Assembly (NCBI GenBank): GCA_007130885.1
Contig: SLRQ01000065.1
Span: forward strand, 62,001 to 126,000
Length of the DNA: 64,000 nt
Reading direction: 5' to 3'
DNA from: Deltaproteobacteria bacterium
Lineage (GTDB): Bacteria > Myxococcota > Myxococcia > SLRQ01
Shown: piece after piece, positions 60,786 to 64,000 of the stretch
Layout: every line of letters starts with the position of its first letter
Position numbering within the stretch: position 1 is the stretch's first letter
Translations under genes and position numbers: made by a program
Notes under the pieces: model-generated
Database searches by the model: none
Seen by the model: the letters and a program-made list of their open reading frames with translations, nothing else
What the model was told of the DNA's origin: nothing

Positions 60786-61742
60786 ATGCTTGCGCACATA
60801 AGCCTCAAGAAACGACCTTTGGGTGGCGCACTGGCTGCGCTGATGCTAGCGGGGCTGCTCACGGCTCCGGCTCTGGCGGCCGAGACGGAGGCGCCGAAAC
60901 CCGCCGAGCAGCCGACTTTCACCGAGGCACTTTGGACGTTCCTCCTCGACGCGGATTACCTGCCCATTCCATGGCCCCACGCGGAAACTTGGCAACGAAA
61001 AATCGACTTGTCGAGAGTCTTCGGTGAGCTGAAGTTCGAAATTGCCGGGTATGAAATCAATCTGACTCCCACCAAGCATACGGTGTTCTTGTGGCTTTCA
61101 GCGCTGCTTTGCTTGGTTCTTTTCATTCCGGCCAGCAAGAAGTACGACGAAAAGCACGTTCCTTCGAGTCGAGGAGCCAACTTTCTCGAGGCCCTCGTTT
61201 TGTTCATTCGAAACGACATGGCCATAGCGAATATCGGAAAGAAAGAAGGGCTGCGGTACGTGCCTTTCCTGCTAACCGTATTCTTTCTAATCCTCTTTAT
61301 GAATCTGCTTTCGTTGATCCCATACGGAACAGCGGCTACCGCTAATTTGGCGGTTACAGGGGCACTGGCTTTTGCATCATTCATCGTCATCCAGATCGCC
61401 GGGATGCGGGCTCACGGCACAGTGGGCTACTGGACCGGGCTGGTTCCCTCGGGGGTTCCATGGTTTCTGTATCCAATCATGATCCCGATAGAGATTATGG
61501 GACTGTTTACCAAGCCCTTTGCCCTCACGGTCAGGCTCTTCGCTAACATGACCGCGGGTAAGGTCGTAATATTCTCGCTGATCGGGCTCATTTTCCTGTT
61601 CGAGACGGCGGCCGTGTCACCGATTTCGGTCGCGTTCACGTTGTTCATCATGGTCTTGAAGCTATTTGTATCTTTCCTTCAGGCCTTTATCTTCACCATG
61701 TTGACGTCGTTGTTTATCGGAATGGCGTCACACGATCACTAG
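60786..61742 (+). CDS. atpB: ATP synthase subunit a
   Basis: This 318-residue proton-channel subunit has the essential Arg in KPFALTVRLFANMTAGK, preceded by MIPIEIMGLFT and followed by the C-terminal MVLKLFVSFLQAFIFTMLTSLFIGMA. The first 35 residues (KKRPLGGALAAL...APALAAETE) look like a cleavable signal peptide, followed by about 75 extra periplasmic residues before the first a-subunit helix. Longer a-subunits of this kind occur in Bacteroidota and delta-proteobacteria. ATG 60786 is used; an in-frame TTG at 60768 overlaps atpI. Confidence 0.94.
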   Translation: MLAHISLKKRPLGGALAALMLAGLLTAPALAAETEAPKPAEQPTFTEALWTFLLDADYLPIPWPHAETWQRKIDLSRVFGELKFEIAGYEINLTPTKHTVFLWLSALLCLVLFIPASKKYDEKHVPSSRGANFLEALVLFIRNDMAIANIGKKEGLRYVPFLLTVFFLILFMNLLSLIPYGTAATANLAVTGALAFASFIVIQIAGMRAHGTVGYWTGLVPSGVPWFLYPIMIPIEIMGLFTKPFALTVRLFANMTAGKVVIFSLIGLIFLFETAAVSPISVAFTLFIMVLKLFVSFLQAFIFTMLTSLFIGMASHDH

Positions 61743-61784
61743 AGACTTACTCCCCCATTCTCAACTTCTGACAGGAGCAGCATT

Positions 61785-62009
61785 ATGGACCTTGGGTTTG
61801 CATATCTAGCAGCCGGCTTGGGCGCGGGCCTAACCGCAATCGGCGCCGCTTATGGCATCAGCCTCATTGGTGCCGCGGCTATGGAAGGTACCGCTCGTCA
61901 GCCTTCTTCCGCCGGTGATATTCGTACCTCCATGATCATCGGCGCCGCTCTCATCGAGGGTGTCGCTTTGTTCGCGGTGGTTGTCACGGTCATTTTGGCG
62001 GTGAAGTAA
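61785..62009 (+). CDS. atpE: ATP synthase subunit c
   Basis: This 74-residue proteolipid forms two helices joined by the polar loop ARQPSSAGDIR. The ion-binding carboxylate is Glu58 in AALIEGVALFAVV. No Na+-type signature is seen (no Gln in helix 1 and no Ser/Thr after Glu), so H+ coupling is expected. The helix-1 glycine motif is GLGAGLTAIGAAYG. AGGAGC stands before the ATG. Gap to atpF 30 bp. Confidence 0.96.
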   Translation: MDLGFAYLAAGLGAGLTAIGAAYGISLIGAAAMEGTARQPSSAGDIRTSMIIGAALIEGVALFAVVVTVILAVK

Positions 62010-62039
62010 CCGCTTGACAGCACAGGACTGAACCAACTC

Positions 62040-62564
62040 ATGATCATAACCCCCGTCCTTCTTGGAAGTGCCCTGACCGATGTCAATCCTGGTCTGGTCA
62101 TTTGGACGCTTGTAACCTTCGTCCTCTTGCTGTTTCTGCTGCGCAAGTTTGCTTGGGGCCCAATTCTCGGCATGATCGAGCAGCGGGAGGCGGGAATTCG
62201 AGAGTCCTTGGAAGCCGCCGACAAGCAGCGAGCCGAGGCTCAGCGCATGATCGAGGAGCACAAGCTAGCCTTGGAGGCTGCTCGGCGAGATGCCGCGGAT
62301 ATGGTTCGTCAAGCGCAAGAAGAGGTCGAGTTGGCTCGGGAGGAGGCGCTCGAGATGGCCAAGTCCGAAGCCAGCGACATGATCAATACGGCACGCCGGC
62401 AAATTGAATCCGAACAGAAAAAGGCGCTCGCCGAGGTAAAGGAAGTGGCGGTGGATCTTGCGATTGCCGCCGCTGGCCGACTCCTTGAGGAGTCCATGGA
62501 TGAGGAGCATCAGCGGCGGCTGGTACGCGAGTATCTGGAACAGCTTCACGGCCCCGCGGCCTAA
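62040..62564 (+). CDS. atpF: ATP synthase subunit b
   Basis: This 174-residue peripheral stalk protein has one N-terminal membrane helix (about 17-38, VIWTLVTFVLLLFLLRKFAW) followed by PILGMIEQREAGIRESLEAADKQR, the family signature. A long Ala/Glu-rich alpha-helical coiled coil follows to the end. A second b or b' gene and delta (atpH) do not follow. It is the last gene of F0 here, so F1 (delta, alpha, gamma, beta, epsilon) must be elsewhere in the genome. Cytoplasmic tail binds F1-delta in known complexes. Confidence 0.93.
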   Translation: MIITPVLLGSALTDVNPGLVIWTLVTFVLLLFLLRKFAWGPILGMIEQREAGIRESLEAADKQRAEAQRMIEEHKLALEAARRDAADMVRQAQEEVELAREEALEMAKSEASDMINTARRQIESEQKKALAEVKEVAVDLAIAAAGRLLEESMDEEHQRRLVREYLEQLHGPAA

Positions 62565-62623
62565 GTGGCGCAAGCCCCCGAGTCGGAACGGGGTAGTCCG
62601 TTATGGACATTAGATGGGGTAGA

Positions 62624-62646
62624 CGTGCTACCGTGGCGATAGCACG
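62624..62646 (+). terminator. Hairpin between atpF and the BFN gene
   Basis: CGTGCTA (62624-62630) and TAGCACG (62640-62646) form a perfect 7-bp stem with a 9-base loop, 60 bp past the atpF stop. There is no T-run. It could end or attenuate atp transcription before the downstream gene. Confidence 0.4.
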
Positions 62647-62687
62647 CCGCAATGCCTAATCTTTATTCCAGCGTGGAGTCGTCATTA

Positions 62688-63365
62688 ATGCAGCGCGCCG
62701 CCGCCAGATTGCTTACATGTCTTTGTGGGGTTTTGATTGGAGCCGCGGGCTGCTTTCAGTCGGCGTGTTCCTCGGCGGTTGGGAGCAAGGAGGCGGTGAG
62801 CGGCGTGCCGGCGCCCCCGCGCGTGGGGCTGTTCGAGGACGACGTCCCAGACGGCTTCATAGAGATGAAGGTTCTGGGGGTTTTGCCTACAGCGGATGGC
62901 AACGCTGTCTTCCTTGTGGACGAAGAGCAAGAAAAGGTGCTGCCTATCTGGATAGGACCCTCCGAGGCCATGGCGATTCAGCTAAGGTCGGAGCGCCGCC
63001 GCTTCGAACGCCCCCTTACCCATGATCTCTTGGATGCAATGCTCGAAGAGATGGGTGGCACCGTGGTCCGAGTCCATGTAGACGACATGAAAGGCTCGAC
63101 GTTCGTGGCGACCGTGTTCGTTCGCACCGACGATCGGGTATTTGCGCTTGATGCTCGCCCCTCTGACGGTATAGCGCTGGCTGCCGGAAGCGAAGCCCCG
63201 ATATTCGTTGCGGTAGAGGTGGTGGAACGAGCCGGACTTTCCGCGGATGGTCTACCCAAGGAACGCTTCGAGGTGCCCTCCCCCGATGACTCCCCAGGAA
63301 AAGAATCGGCGCCGGAGAGAGAAGAGCCCGGGATAATCGGGCCGCCGCCTACGCACTCGCTCTAA
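62688..63365 (+). CDS. Bifunctional-nuclease (BFN/DUF151) domain lipoprotein
   Basis: This 225-residue protein has an N-terminal hydrophobic region with lipobox-like GAAGC (about Cys21), then a complete BFN domain (about 60-190). The domain shows FIEMKVLGVLPT, LPIWIGPSEAMAIQL, RPLTHDLLDAML and DARPSDGIALA. These are the diagnostic parts of DUF151. The C-terminal tail is Pro/Glu-rich. BFN proteins are thought to be nucleases or regulators in the cytoplasm, so a secretion signal is odd. ATG 62688 is preferred; 62652 adds 12 residues. It lies 123 bp after atpF and converges on the last gene. Confidence 0.85.
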   Translation: MQRAAARLLTCLCGVLIGAAGCFQSACSSAVGSKEAVSGVPAPPRVGLFEDDVPDGFIEMKVLGVLPTADGNAVFLVDEEQEKVLPIWIGPSEAMAIQLRSERRRFERPLTHDLLDAMLEEMGGTVVRVHVDDMKGSTFVATVFVRTDDRVFALDARPSDGIALAAGSEAPIFVAVEVVERAGLSADGLPKERFEVPSPDDSPGKESAPEREEPGIIGPPPTHSL

Positions 63366-63374
63366 AGCACACGT

Positions 63375-63995
63375 TTACTCTTCAGGTATCCAGAGGCGCA
63401 AGCCATGTAGTGCGTGAGCGGCGTCTCCGATCAGGTCCCGGTATGTCTGAACCCGGTGCTTTCGGACATCCTCCATACGATTGAAGGTGCCGATGCGATC
63501 AAGGCGCTCCACGCTTTTGACCAAAAGAGAGATTCCTCGATCCACCGCTTTGAGGTCCACATCGATGCCGGAGTCCCGCAGGGCAGCCATGGTCTCCAGC
63601 CAGTGACCGTAGAACTTCATTTCTTGCGCGGTGATGAGTATGTCCTGCGATGGATGTTGTCGCCGAAGATCCGTGTATACCCTCTCCTCCGCCTGCAGCC
63701 TCCATGCAAGCGTTACAGCCGCTCTTTGCATTGCCGGGATGAGAGCTTCTCGGATCTCGGCGTCTTCCAGCCAGAATGAAGGGGTGCGGGCCAGGTGGAG
63801 GCCGCCGCAAGGATGGCCATGGACCCCTTCGCGGCGTTTTTGTATCTGGGTTCCTGCTTGGCGCGCATCTTCGAGAAACTCCATTTCCCTATTCAGATGC
63901 GCGGCCGCTCGAAGAGCGAGCTCGCGCCCGTCGAACCGAACACCGGCGTAATTTAGAAAGCTTGTCTTCCCGGTATGCTTGGCCGACCGAGCCAT
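63375..63995 (-). CDS. Uncharacterised alpha-helical protein, possibly extending past the window
   Basis: 206 residues, polar and largely helical, without signal or membrane segments. A central part with many Trp, Glu and Arg residues (VTLAWRLQAEERVYTDLRRQHPS, of which short parts recur in no family I know) suggests a soluble helical bundle. The ATG at 63995 is 5 bases from the window edge and no stop is seen upstream, so the true start may lie beyond. It is convergent with the BFN gene, 9 bp apart. Function unknown. Confidence 0.6.
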   Translation of the reverse strand: MARSAKHTGKTSFLNYAGVRFDGRELALRAAAHLNREMEFLEDARQAGTQIQKRREGVHGHPCGGLHLARTPSFWLEDAEIREALIPAMQRAAVTLAWRLQAEERVYTDLRRQHPSQDILITAQEMKFYGHWLETMAALRDSGIDVDLKAVDRGISLLVKSVERLDRIGTFNRMEDVRKHRVQTYRDLIGDAAHALHGLRLWIPEE

Positions 63996-64000
63996 CGCAC

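Overview
The window looks like chromosomal DNA of a GC-rich, Gram-negative bacterium related to Myxococcota/Deltaproteobacteria. This rests on the many outer-envelope lipoproteins with C-x5-D-C modules, TIG, ASH, PKD, PPC and VWA domains, on an Mla-type lipid transport operon, on a TVP38 protein and a myxobacterial-style HNH remnant, and on the strong coding bias. No species can be named. I see no rRNA, tRNA, CRISPR array, phage or complete insertion sequence.

Layout. 1-1.9 kb: 5' part of a NodU/CmcH-type carbamoyltransferase leaving the window, a broken HNH nuclease joined to a palindromic repeat, a small membrane protein and a 3 x 59 bp tandem repeat. 1.9-7.3 kb (minus): glycogen phosphorylase, hemE, hemG and an esterase. 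7.5-11.6 kb: an unassigned permease and a copA-csoR copper efflux operon with a clear CsoR-type operator. 11.8-16.7 kb (plus): acetoacetyl-CoA synthetase, a secreted thioredoxin-like protein, a short-chain dehydrogenase and a gamma-carbonic anhydrase. 16.9-20.8 kb (minus): a four-gene operon of histidine methyltransferase, triple-rhodanese sulfurtransferase, SufS and SufE, read here as oxygen-independent ergothioneine biosynthesis with its own persulfide supply. 21-25.7 kb: UbiA prenyltransferase, endonuclease IV and a TldD/PmbA pair whose TldD carries a Tat lipoprotein signal. 26-32.5 kb (minus): ferredoxin, BASS symporter, acyl-CoA ligase, TVP38 protein and the tdh-kbl threonine degradation pair. 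32.7-37.8 kb: membrane-anchored Smr protein, MFS transporter, a radical-SAM-like protein with an odd cluster motif and a trans-sulfuration enzyme. 38-43.6 kb: lipoproteins around an Mla operon (HEAT lipoprotein, STAS, MlaE, MlaF, MlaD).

44-52.8 kb (plus): five tightly coupled genes, each encoding a lipoprotein (VWA, ASH/PKD, Cys-rich/PPC, seven-TIG, Cys-rich). They probably encode a surface complex of unknown function. Facing them is an orphan CpaF-type secretion ATPase with a 300-residue disordered tail. 55-60 kb (plus): gyrA, a TPR lipoprotein and hemL. 60-63.4 kb (plus): F0 genes of ATP synthase (atpZ, I, B, E, F) without F1 genes, followed by a lipoprotein-type bifunctional-nuclease-domain protein. 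The window ends in an unrecognised gene.

The strongest leads are the ergothioneine/sulfur relay operon, the five-lipoprotein operon, the radical-SAM-like protein, the exported TldD, and a hairpin that supplies the stop codon of two unrelated genes. All assignments come from reading the sequence and from family knowledge; no database was searched.
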